A DNA stretch of 6,032 nt, taken from the NCBI GenBank assembly GCA_028823075.1, contig JAPKCE010000128.1, positions 1 to 6,032 of the forward strand. The letters run 5' to 3'. The notes below the pieces were generated by a model. It ran no database searches. It had not been told where the DNA came from and was given only the letters and a program-made list of their open reading frames with translations. The position numbers and the translations under genes are program-made. Source of the stretch: Myxococcota bacterium. Its GTDB lineage: Bacteria; Myxococcota; UBA4151. Below, piece after piece: positions 1 to 5,984 of the stretch; positions within the stretch are counted from its first letter, which is position 1; each line of letters begins with the position of its first letter.

Positions 1-741
1 GGGGTGCGAGAGATCGGAAAAGACCGCGTTGGTAGGGCCGCTTTCGACCCGCGTTCCGCCATACATGACGATTACGTCTTGAACATTTTGCGAAATGACA
101 GCGAGGTTGTGGCTAATCAGAATCATCGCCATATCGAGGTCTTCGATCAAATTTTTGATGAGGTCGAGGATTTGTTTTTGGATCGTGACGTCGAGCGCGG
201 TGGTGGGTTCGTCCGCAATAAGAAGCTCTGGACCACAGGACAAGGCCATGGCGATCATGACGCGCTGACGTTGGCCGCCAGAAAGTTGATGCGGGTAGCT
301 GCCGACGCGTTTGGCGGGTTCGGGAATACCAACAAGGTCCAAAAGCCGGATGACCTCAGCGCGGGCCTCGCCGCGATTCATGCCGCGATGAAGAATCATG
401 GCTTCTGCAATTTGCTTGCCCACGGTATGCAACGGATTGAGCGACGACATGGGTTCTTGGAAAACCATGCCGATGCGATCCCCACGCACCTGGCACATCC
501 GGTCCTCGCTATAATCGAGGATATTTTCACCGCCGAAGGTCACACGGCCGTCGGCCCATCCGTTCTCCGGCAACAAGCCCATGATGGCGAGAGCGGTAAG
601 CGACTTGCCGCAGCCCGATTCGCCGACGATACCCAACGTTTTACCTTTTTGCAGGTCGAACGACAGGTTGCGCACCGCACGTGCCGGCCCCCGCACGGTT
701 TTCAGCATGACGGAGAGGTTTTCGACACTGAGTAACGTCAT
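1..741 (-). CDS. Dpp/Opp-type ABC importer ATP-binding protein (3' end missing)
   Basis: This is the cytoplasmic ATPase that powers the adjacent permease pair. I translated it by hand from ATG 741-739. The frame stays open for 247 codons to base 1, so the C-terminus lies outside the window. The Walker A motif GESGCGKS is at residues 40-47, followed by a Q-loop in GMVFQEPMSSLNP. The signature LSGGQRQR is at 153-160, Walker B LLIADE at 173-178 with the D-loop TALD after it, and the switch histidine H211 sits in ISHNLAV. All catalytic elements are intact. The last residues are LSHP, which is the start of the HPY motif (oligo_HPY region) typical of DppD/OppD; full proteins of this kind have roughly 320-340 residues. 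The start overlaps the stop of the upstream permease as TGATG, with GGAAA (751-747) as a plausible ribosome site. A partner DppF-type ATPase, or a fused second domain, may lie beyond the edge. Confidence 0.95.
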   Translation of the reverse strand, partial: MTLLSVENLSVMLKTVRGPARAVRNLSFDLQKGKTLGIVGESGCGKSLTALAIMGLLPENGWADGRVTFGGENILDYSEDRMCQVRGDRIGMVFQEPMSSLNPLHTVGKQIAEAMILHRGMNRGEARAEVIRLLDLVGIPEPAKRVGSYPHQLSGGQRQRVMIAMALSCGPELLIADEPTTALDVTIQKQILDLIKNLIEDLDMAMILISHNLAVISQNVQDVIVMYGGTRVESGPTNAVFSDLSHP

Positions 742-1589
742 CAGCGTTTCCGCGCCAAGCGAGGATCGATGACGTCGCGCAGGCCATCACCCAGCAAGTT
801 CAGGCCCAACACAGCCACGGCAATGGCGACACCGGGATAAACCGCGAGCCACGGGTTGATGAAAATCATCGAGCGCGCCTCGTTGAGCATCCGTCCCCAC
901 GAAGGGGTTGGCGGTTGCGCACCGAGCCCAAGGAAGCTGAGCGCGGCCTCAGCCAGAATGGCGAGCGCGAACTGGATCGTCGCCTGGACCACCAAGACCG
1001 AAATGATGTTGGGCAAGATGTGTTCTATCGTAATGCGGAACTTCCCTTTGCCAGCAGCGCGCGCAGCCAGGACGAATTCGCGTGCCCAAATGGCGTTGGC
1101 GGCACCGCGCGTCAGCCGGGCGAAAACCGGGATCGAGAAAATGCCGATGGCGACGATCGCGTTGATGGCGCCCTGCCCTAGGGTCGCCACCAACATGATG
1201 GCCAGGAGGATCGCCGGGAAGGCATACATGAAATCGCAGGCCCGCATGATCAACTCTTCGGTCCAACCCCGCTTGGCCGAGGCCCACAAACCGAGGGCGA
1301 CACCAAACGCCATGCCGATGCTGACCGACACAATCCCAACGGTGATAGAGTTTTGGGCGCCCTGCATGATAATCGAGAAGATGTCGCGACCGAACTGATC
1401 GGTGCCTAAGAGATGCTCCCACGACGGTGCTACAAAACGCTCACGCAGGTTTTGCTTGATCGGATCCCATGGAGTCCAGACTAGCGAGACAATTGCCGAA
1501 AGAGCGAGGACACCCGTGAGACACCCACCGGCGACGAACGATCTATGGGCAAGACAGCGGCGCCAAAAAATAAATTGGGCACTTTCCAT
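741..1589 (-). CDS. Dpp/Opp-type ABC importer permease, DppC/OppC-like
   Basis: This 282-residue inner-membrane permease is one half of the transmembrane channel of a peptide/nickel-family importer. Residues 1-60 hold an N-terminal hydrophobic segment (OppC_N type). It is followed by LGTDQFGRDIFS at 61-72, a hallmark of DppC proteins. The BPD_transp_1 core follows, with the EAA coupling loop at about 171-194 (EFVLAARAAGKGKF, then HILPN), which contacts the ATPase. The stretch LSFLGLGAQPPTPSWG (about 217-232) and the C-terminal LLGDGLRDVIDPR are also typical. The length fits the family. The ATG lies 9 bp after the stop of the B permease, and AGGGA (1600-1596), overlapping that stop, serves as ribosome site. 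The stop overlaps the ATPase start. Transported substrate cannot be read from the permease alone. Confidence 0.96.
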   Translation of the reverse strand: MESAQFIFWRRCLAHRSFVAGGCLTGVLALSAIVSLVWTPWDPIKQNLRERFVAPSWEHLLGTDQFGRDIFSIIMQGAQNSITVGIVSVSIGMAFGVALGLWASAKRGWTEELIMRACDFMYAFPAILLAIMLVATLGQGAINAIVAIGIFSIPVFARLTRGAANAIWAREFVLAARAAGKGKFRITIEHILPNIISVLVVQATIQFALAILAEAALSFLGLGAQPPTPSWGRMLNEARSMIFINPWLAVYPGVAIAVAVLGLNLLGDGLRDVIDPRLARKR

Positions 1590-1598
1590 TCCCGGTCC

Positions 1599-2549
1599 CT
1601 ACACGTCGTGTGGCTTAAGCCGCGGGTCGATCACCGCATAGAGGATGTCGACGATAAAATTAATGAACACGACGAGGGCCGCCAGCATGAGCACAACATC
1701 ACGCACTACCGCAACATCGCGATTACTGATGGCTTGCAGGACCAGTCGGCCAAGCCCCGGCAAGGCGAATACTTCTTCGACGATAATGGTACCGGCCAAT
1801 AAGTTGGCGAACTGCAAGCCCATGATGGTGATGACTGGAATCATCGCGTTGCGCAGCACGTGGCGCCACAGTGTCGCGCGTCGGCTGAGGCCTTTTGCGC
1901 GGGCGGTGCGCACGTAATCCTCGCGCATGGTGTCGAGCACGGCCGAACGGGTGAAGCGCGCGAGGATCGCCCCTTGCACGGTGGCGAGCGCAATGGCCGG
2001 GAGAAGCAACGCTCGGAACGCCGGCCATACGCCGTTTTGCCAACCGGGGAAACCACCCGAAGCAAACCATCTGAGATTGACGGCGAACAGCAAGATGAGA
2101 AGCAAAGCCAGCCAGAAGTTCGGTACGGAAATGCCGAGTTGGCTGATGCTCATGACCGTGACGTCGCCAGGCTTGTTGTGACGTGACGCAGCATAGACGC
2201 CGAGGCCGAATGCGACGACCGCCGAGAGCACCATCGCCATGAGCGCCAACGGAATAGTGATGGCGAGGCGCGCTCTAACGAGTTCGATAACGGGCGTCGA
2301 ATAGGTGAAGCTTACGCCGAAACGGAGTGTGACAATATCGCCTAGCCAGGCGAAATAGCGTTCGAGGATCGGCCGATCGAGGCCGAGCTTATCGCGCAAC
2401 GCCTGGATGGCACTCTCCGGTGCGTCTATGCCAAGAATTACCGCTGCCGGGTCGCCCGGTAGAATTTCCAACGCAAGAAACGTCAACACCGTCGCGCCCA
2501 ACAAGGTCACGATGAATGTGAGAAAGCGTTTAGCGAGAAAGACGCTCAT
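1599..2549 (-). CDS. Dpp/Opp-type ABC importer permease, DppB/OppB-like
   Basis: This 316-residue inner-membrane permease is the other channel half and the first gene of the transporter cluster. The N-terminus (MSVFLAKRFLTFIVTLLGAT, then LEILPGDPAA at about 27-36) is the usual DppB opening: a first membrane helix followed by PGDPA. The KLGLDRPILERYFAWLG segment (54-70) is the conserved periplasmic part. The EAA coupling loop is at about 211-238 (DYVRTARAKGLSRR ... HVLRNAMIP). The FALPGLGRL element (261-269) and the terminal DPR (308-310) are also standard. The only good ATG is at 2549. No strong Shine-Dalgarno precedes it (upstream reads CCCTGGGCCTC), so initiation may be weak. A gene for a periplasmic binding protein, often next to dppB, is not seen upstream. 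Confidence 0.96.
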   Translation of the reverse strand: MSVFLAKRFLTFIVTLLGATVLTFLALEILPGDPAAVILGIDAPESAIQALRDKLGLDRPILERYFAWLGDIVTLRFGVSFTYSTPVIELVRARLAITIPLALMAMVLSAVVAFGLGVYAASRHNKPGDVTVMSISQLGISVPNFWLALLLILLFAVNLRWFASGGFPGWQNGVWPAFRALLLPAIALATVQGAILARFTRSAVLDTMREDYVRTARAKGLSRRATLWRHVLRNAMIPVITIMGLQFANLLAGTIIVEEVFALPGLGRLVLQAISNRDVAVVRDVVLMLAALVVFINFIVDILYAVIDPRLKPHDV

Positions 2550-2684
2550 GAGGCCCAGGGTCTAAAACGACTAAGCACGCAGTGTGGCACAGATGGGGCC
2601 TGGGGAGGGCTTGCTCCCGTCGCTCGGGTGGCTTGCGCCGGCAGCGCTATCTATCCGGCTCAGGATGACCGTGTGCGGCATAGC
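2550..2684. other. noncoding gap between phosphatase and permease genes
   Basis: This 135-bp gap contains one copy of the REP-like repeat (2644-2669) and a weak hairpin (GGGAG 2603-2607 / CTCCC 2614-2618, 6-base loop) with no T-run. It must hold any promoter for the transporter operon if that operon is transcribed separately. I could not pick convincing -35/-10 boxes by eye. No open frame of interest is seen. Confidence 0.6.
2644..2669 (-). repeat. 26-bp REP-like direct repeat, copy A
   Basis: This copy matches 3435-3460 at 23 of 26 bases; all three differences are transitions. The last 16 bases (2654-2669) are identical to 3445-3460. Read on the gene strand, the core is GTCATCCTGAGCCGGA, which from memory resembles the opening of dispersed REP-type palindromic elements in many proteobacterial genomes. 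It starts 15 bases after the phosphatase stop codon. Confidence 0.75.
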
Positions 2685-3386
2685 CTAGTCCTCGCCGTCG
2701 CCTTTTTTGGGTTTGCGCCAGTCGGTGCTGAGTAGGGTGCATTGGCCCGCGGCGTTGAACTCTATGAGAGCCCAGCCCGCATGAGGGAGCGCTAGTTGCG
2801 CGGCGCGCTTGGCAGGTAGGACATCGAGATACGCAGCCGCATGAAGAAGTGCGCTGCCGTGACCAAGGAAAACCTTCAGCGTGTCGCCGGTGAGGTGCGG
2901 CCACATTTCTTCGGTGCGTTGACGGATGAAACCGCCAAGCCTCTCGCCTGCGGCACCCAATGTTTCGACCCCGGCGAAGGGCGGCCGGTAGTCAGTCTTG
3001 GATAACCAGTCCTTCGGCGCGTTGGTGAAGCGTGGGTCCTCTTCGATAAGGGACTCTATTTGCGCGGCCTTGAGATTGGCAACACTGCCGAGGCTGCGGC
3101 CCGCCATCTCGGCACGTTCGAGCGCACGGTAGCCACGGTCAGTGAGGTCTTCAAGTTCTTCGCCGATGATCGCCGCGGTTTGCCAAGCGCCTTCGTTGGG
3201 CGAACACTCGAGGTCGTCGTCGACCTTGAAATTCATCTCGTCGGCGAGTGCTGCCAAGCGTTGGCCAGCATCGGCCGCTTGGTTCTCGCCTGCGGCGGTG
3301 AGCGGGAACGGTAAATTTCCACCCACAATACCAGCAGGTTGCTTGAGAGCGCCATGGCGCATGAAAACAGCAATAAATCGGGACAT
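2685..3386 (-). CDS. histidine phosphatase (phosphoglycerate mutase-like) family protein with altered active site
   Basis: This 233-residue protein is predicted cytoplasmic, with no signal peptide or membrane segment. It has the order of motifs of the His_Phos_1 superfamily. MRHG at 9-12 carries the phosphate-accepting H11, followed by FPLTAAGENQA at 27-37. SPNEGAWQTA at 62-71 is the second motif, GVETL is at 139-143, and FLGHGSALLHAAAYL at 173-187 carries the second catalytic histidine H176. E90 in LERAEMAG may be the general acid. The second motif normally reads SPxxRAxQTA; here the arginine position is G66, so one phosphate-binding residue is missing. Activity may be reduced, or the substrate unusual. 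Typical members have about 190-230 residues. The start at 3386 puts MRHG in its usual place near the N-terminus; the ribosome site is weak (AACGAG). Substrate is unknown. The gene stands alone between two repeat-bearing gaps. Confidence 0.82.
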   Translation of the reverse strand: MSRFIAVFMRHGALKQPAGIVGGNLPFPLTAAGENQAADAGQRLAALADEMNFKVDDDLECSPNEGAWQTAAIIGEELEDLTDRGYRALERAEMAGRSLGSVANLKAAQIESLIEEDPRFTNAPKDWLSKTDYRPPFAGVETLGAAGERLGGFIRQRTEEMWPHLTGDTLKVFLGHGSALLHAAAYLDVLPAKRAAQLALPHAGWALIEFNAAGQCTLLSTDWRKPKKGDGED

Positions 3387-3415
3387 CAGGTGCTCGTTGT
3401 TGTTTGTACTTCGTC

Positions 3416-3445
3416 ACGGATGGTAGCGCGATGGGCGCCATCCGT
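3416..3445. repeat. 8-bp inverted repeat abutting the REP-like copy B
   Basis: ACGGATGG (3416-3423) and CCATCCGT (3438-3445) form a perfect 8-bp stem with a 14-base loop. An alternative smaller hairpin GATGG-GCG-CCATC sits at 3430-3442. There is no following T-run on either strand, so it looks more like a palindromic repeat unit than an intrinsic terminator. Confidence 0.6.
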
Positions 3446-3460
3446 CCGGCTCAGGATGAC
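3435..3460 (-). repeat. 26-bp REP-like direct repeat, copy B
   Basis: This is the partner of 2644-2669, in the same orientation, 23 of 26 bases identical, with the 16 bases at 3445-3460 exact. It lies about 50 bases upstream of the phosphatase start, so the two copies bracket that gene. Unlike copy A, it is part of a clear hairpin (3416-3445). Confidence 0.75.
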
Positions 3461-3480
3461 ATGGGCCTTTCGATCATCTT

Positions 3481-3523
3481 CTGTCCGATGGCGCAAGCTT
3501 TACGACGGCAGCTCTTCGGACAG
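3481..3523. repeat. 8-bp inverted repeat in the noncoding stretch
   Basis: CTGTCCGA (3481-3488) and TCGGACAG (3516-3523) are perfect inverse complements with a 27-base loop. The overlapping GTCCGATGG (3483-3491) also has a 9-base inverse complement CCATCGGAC at 3615-3623. Both are short enough to occur by chance in a region this size. Confidence 0.4.
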
Positions 3524-3693
3524 GCTGTCAGCACCTTCCCAGGATATGCGTTTCGTAGATGCCGCATATTGAAAGCCACTAATCAATTTACTCGTATCCA
3601 AACCTGCGGTCGGCCCATCGGACGATTATTCCAGTAGGGACTCACGAAAGCACTGTGAACGCAACATCCATCATTTCAGTGATCCGTCGCAGT

Positions 3694-3867
3694 TTAGCCG
3701 GGTGGCGCAGTTGTACAAAGCGCACCGCTCGCAGCTTGACCGCTGCCCAGCGCAATAAGGGATGGCTGTAAATAGGGGTTGGGCGTCGTACTCACACTGA
3801 AGTCGAGAGCAAGAACCAAAGTAAGAAAACCCAGAGTAGCCACGGCGACGGACTTCCGAGATCTCAT
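3694..3867 (-). CDS. small predicted secreted or membrane-anchored protein (57 aa), unknown function
   Basis: I translated this by hand; I do not recognise a family. The product starts MRSRKSVAVATLGFLTLVLA: a positive n-region (R2, R4, K5) followed by a hydrophobic core of about 17 residues (6-23). That is the pattern of a Sec signal peptide or a single membrane anchor. The rest (about residues 26-57) is small, Pro/Ser/Gly/Ala-rich, and has a single cysteine, C51, seven residues from the end (LCTTAPPG). Its ATG (3867-3865) overlaps the stop of the YeeE-family gene as ATGA, the usual arrangement for translational coupling. The stop is TAA at 3696-3694. Its own ribosome site is weak (GGATGAAAG, somewhat far), which fits dependence on the upstream gene. 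Such a short frame could occur by chance; the overlap and the signal-like N-terminus together make it likelier than not to be real. Confidence 0.55.
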   Translation of the reverse strand: MRSRKSVAVATLGFLTLVLALDFSVSTTPNPYLQPSLIALGSGQAASGALCTTAPPG

Positions 3868-5006
3868 CGTGAGCTTTCATCCAGACCCAGTCTAGACCTG
3901 AGACGCACCCCCAGCACCGAGCCTACGAAAGCGGCGGCGAACCAAGCCCAACCGTGCAAACTACCAGTAGAAATGCCACTGAAAAAAGCGCCGACATTAC
4001 AGCCGAACGCAAGTCGCGCAGAATACCCCATCAATAAACCGGCGAGCGCCACCACCATCCATCCGTTGAGCGGAAGACGTTTTCGGTCAGCGCTAAGACC
4101 ACCGCGCCAGGAGGCCACAGCGAAGGCACCAAGGATAATGCCGACGTTGGTAAGGGAGGTAACGTCGGTCAGGATCGATTGCTGGAGGCGCTCAACATTG
4201 CCGGACGCTGACCAAAATAAAGAACCTGACAGATCCGCTCCAAAGAACTGAGCTCCCTTTGCTGCCCAGAGCCCGAGCCCGTAAACGACACCCCACGGTT
4301 GGCCGGAAATGACAAGGTTAAGAATCGCGAGCCCAGCGACAACGGCGGCAGCAATCCAAAGCCTCCTAGGGATACGGCGGTTCTCTGGTGATGCCCAGCT
4401 AAGAGCAATTACGGCTACCACAGCGAGCCCGATCAGTGTTGCCACTAGTCCACCAAGCGGGCCGAAGAAAGTCTGAAGAGTTAAGGTTGGCGCCGTTCCA
4501 AGGTCGATCCACCAATCAAGATGGTAGGCACCAGCGAAACTGCCAATTATGAAAAATGGGAGGGCAACCAAAGCTATGGCGTTTCCGCTACCGGCGTTTA
4601 CCAGCGTGCCAGAGCCGCAACCAATAACGAGCTGCATACAGACACCAAAGACAAAGGCTCCGCCCAACATGGCTATTCCGATGGGTGCATGTGCCCCAAT
4701 GAGTTCGTCCGGACGGGCCGCCAGAAGCGGAAAGGCGACGAGCGCCACTAAAGCGATTGCCACAAGCTGAGCAGCAATACCCGCCGGTTCACGTCTGAGG
4801 ATGAACGCCCGCCAAGGGCCGGCAAATCCAAAACGTAGTCCTTCGAGCGTCAGCCCCAGCCCAAGGCCCACAAGCAGCAGAGCGCCGTAGCGTGCTCCGA
4901 CAAAAAGCGCTGTCGCAGCAACGGCAGCGCACAAAAAAATGGTGAGCGCCATGCGGGAGGGCATAGTGCTTGAACTAACGCCAACAGGGGAGGAAGTTCG
5001 CAGCAC
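3864..5006 (-). CDS. YeeE/YedE-family sulfur-compound transporter (TsuA-like)
   Basis: This 380-residue integral membrane protein of the Sulf_transp (YeeE/YedE) family has many Ala/Leu/Val/Gly-rich helices throughout. Characterised members such as TsuA import thiosulfate through a line of conserved cysteines. Here the first-half motif is GVCMQLVIGCGSGTLVNAGS (121-140) with C123 and C130. The second-half motif is RLAFGCNVGAFFSGISTGSL (331-350) with C336, followed by HGW. C26 lies in the first helix. The two motifs reflect the two internal halves of the family, so the protein is full length. The start is GTG at 5006-5004: GGAAGGG (5019-5013) lies 6 bases upstream, whereas the in-frame ATGs at residues 15 and 19 have no such site. 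It follows the rhodanese gene by 30 bp and overlaps the small gene downstream. Thiosulfate is the best guess for substrate; other sulfur or selenium species are possible. Confidence 0.9.
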   Translation of the reverse strand: MLRTSSPVGVSSSTMPSRMALTIFLCAAVAATALFVGARYGALLLVGLGLGLTLEGLRFGFAGPWRAFILRREPAGIAAQLVAIALVALVAFPLLAARPDELIGAHAPIGIAMLGGAFVFGVCMQLVIGCGSGTLVNAGSGNAIALVALPFFIIGSFAGAYHLDWWIDLGTAPTLTLQTFFGPLGGLVATLIGLAVVAVIALSWASPENRRIPRRLWIAAAVVAGLAILNLVISGQPWGVVYGLGLWAAKGAQFFGADLSGSLFWSASGNVERLQQSILTDVTSLTNVGIILGAFAVASWRGGLSADRKRLPLNGWMVVALAGLLMGYSARLAFGCNVGAFFSGISTGSLHGWAWFAAAFVGSVLGVRLRSRLGLDESSR

Positions 5007-5012
5007 TATTTA

Positions 5013-5019
5013 CCCTTCC
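5013..5019 (-). promoter_or_regulatory. ribosome binding site fixing the GTG start of the YeeE-family gene
   Basis: The gene strand reads GGAAGGG, then six bases, then GTG at 5006. This decides the GTG start over later ATGs. A five-codon frame (ATG at 5023-5021, encoding MRKGK) runs through this site and ends in a TAG whose last G is the first base of the GTG start. Confidence 0.7.
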
Positions 5020-5036
5020 GCATGAAGTTGAGAATC

Positions 5037-5981
5037 CTATAGGGACTTCTTGACCTTTTTCACGAGGGTCTCGATCAGTCCTGGAGTATTCGCCATGGGC
5101 AAGCCAGCATTAGACCAACCTACGAGAGACTCTGGATAGAGCTTAACGTTCTCGATGCCCGCAAGTTCACTGAGTGCAAACCAGTTCGTAGCCGCCCAAT
5201 GGCCGGTGTTGCAGAAAGAAACGAGTGTATCACCCTTCTTGAAACCGCTCTTGGTAGCAAGGCGCTGGGCAGTCTTCGAATCAATGATCGCTGGACCGCC
5301 GGAAAACCAGCCTGAGTGCGTGAAATACTCGGACTGTGGCAGGGTGCCAGGTCTCGCAGCCGCAGGGTGCGCCTTTTCGCCGTTGTAGAACGACTCAGGA
5401 CGCGCATCGATTAGTCGAACAGCACTATCGCTCTCGACGATTTTAAGCACCTCTTCGCGCGTAGCCAGCCACGCGCTGCTAAATTTGACGCTAAAGGTAC
5501 TTGGGGTTGGTAATAGCGCTCTTTCAATAACCGGGCGGGCATCGCCCTCCGTCCAAGCGTTCATACCGCCGTTCAAAATTGCCAGTTTGCTGACACCTGC
5601 AGACTTCAAGGTCCAGTAAACACGTGCGGCTGCCCCAAAATCTGATTCGTTTTTACCTTGATAGACAATGACAGTCGGTCGGGTAGCTTCAATACCTAAA
5701 CGGCGGATGAGCTTTGTTAACGCCTCTTCAGTCAGCAGTTGTCCAGGATTTTCTTTTGGCCCCCGGAAGTCTGCGTACCGTGCGCTAATAGCGTTCGGGA
5801 TGCGTCCATCCTCAACTGTGTCTCCCCGGATATCCAGGATTAGCGGATTGATTGTTGACTGGACGGTGGCCAGCTCTTCGGCTGAGACTAGTGGGCCGAA
5901 ACCTTCAACCGACGCGGCAGCTGGGAGCAACGGAAACACCAGCAAAATAGTGCCCACAACGACTTTTGACAGAATACCCAT
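5037..5981 (-). CDS. secreted two-domain rhodanese (thiosulfate sulfurtransferase family)
   Basis: This 314-residue protein is predicted to act in the periplasm, moving sulfane sulfur between thiosulfate, persulfide or other carriers. Residues 1-23 form a signal peptide: K6, a hydrophobic core VVVGTILLVFPLLP, and an AAA cleavage site before S24. Domain 1 (about 30-150) has LILDIRGD, the YADFRG strand, and GAAARVYWTLKSAG followed by LNGGMNAW. It has no cysteine in its active loop and is probably structural. Domain 2 (about 170-298) has RLIDARPESFYNG and the loop SFCNTGHWAATNWFAL with the catalytic cysteine C257, then YPESLVGWSNAGLP. The length suits tandem rhodaneses. The start is secure: AAGGAG (5995-5990) lies 8 bases before ATG 5981. 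It precedes the YeeE-family gene by 30 bp, so the two are probably co-transcribed. By eye its base composition is less GC-rich than the ABC transporter genes, which is weak evidence of a different history. Confidence 0.93.
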   Translation of the reverse strand: MGILSKVVVGTILLVFPLLPAAASVEGFGPLVSAEELATVQSTINPLILDIRGDTVEDGRIPNAISARYADFRGPKENPGQLLTEEALTKLIRRLGIEATRPTVIVYQGKNESDFGAAARVYWTLKSAGVSKLAILNGGMNAWTEGDARPVIERALLPTPSTFSVKFSSAWLATREEVLKIVESDSAVRLIDARPESFYNGEKAHPAAARPGTLPQSEYFTHSGWFSGGPAIIDSKTAQRLATKSGFKKGDTLVSFCNTGHWAATNWFALSELAGIENVKLYPESLVGWSNAGLPMANTPGLIETLVKKVKKSL

Positions 5982-5984
5982 TGG

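Larger units (their letters stand above)
3387..3693. other. 307-bp noncoding stretch with repeat and inverted repeats
   Basis: No convincing gene is present on either strand. Short + strand frames cross it but show no family features and no ribosome site. It contains copy B of the REP-like repeat, a hairpin next to it, and two further short inverted repeats (3481-3523, and 3483-3491 with 3615-3623). It must hold the end of the sulfur operon transcript and any promoter for the phosphatase gene. I see no classic terminator with a T-run. Confidence 0.6.

Noticed and set aside
4..735. 243-codon open frame on the + strand
   Set aside because: It lies exactly opposite the ABC ATPase, whose minus-strand frame has every nucleotide-binding motif. 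The + product shows no family features; it is a shadow of GC-rich codons.
856..1398. 180-codon + strand frame and a 157-codon minus frame (949-1422)
   Set aside because: Both are overlapping shadows of the C-type permease, whose motifs are clear.
1860..2186. 108-codon + strand frame and neighbouring minus frames
   Set aside because: They are antisense or out-of-frame shadows of the B-type permease with low-complexity charged or Arg/Pro-rich products.
2603..2618. GGGAG/CTCCC hairpin as an intrinsic terminator
   Set aside because: The stem is only 5 bp and no T-run follows on either strand.
3404..3637. 77-codon + strand frame crossing the repeat and noncoding stretch
   Set aside because: It starts in the repeat, has no ribosome site, and the product is unrecognisable; a second overlapping + frame (3339-3572) is equally long, as expected by chance.
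3698..3730. tRNA-like D-arm pattern on the + strand (GGTGGCGCAGTTG ... GCGC)
   Set aside because: No matching acceptor stem, no anticodon arm of correct spacing and no TTCGAAT-type T-loop follow; it lies within the small frame and is probably coincidence.
3671..3880. 69-codon minus frame starting MKAHDEISEV
   Set aside because: It shares DNA with the 57-codon frame in another phase. Its product lacks a signal or family features and is rich in scattered Cys/Arg/Tyr, while the other phase gives a clean signal-like segment and an ATGA overlap.
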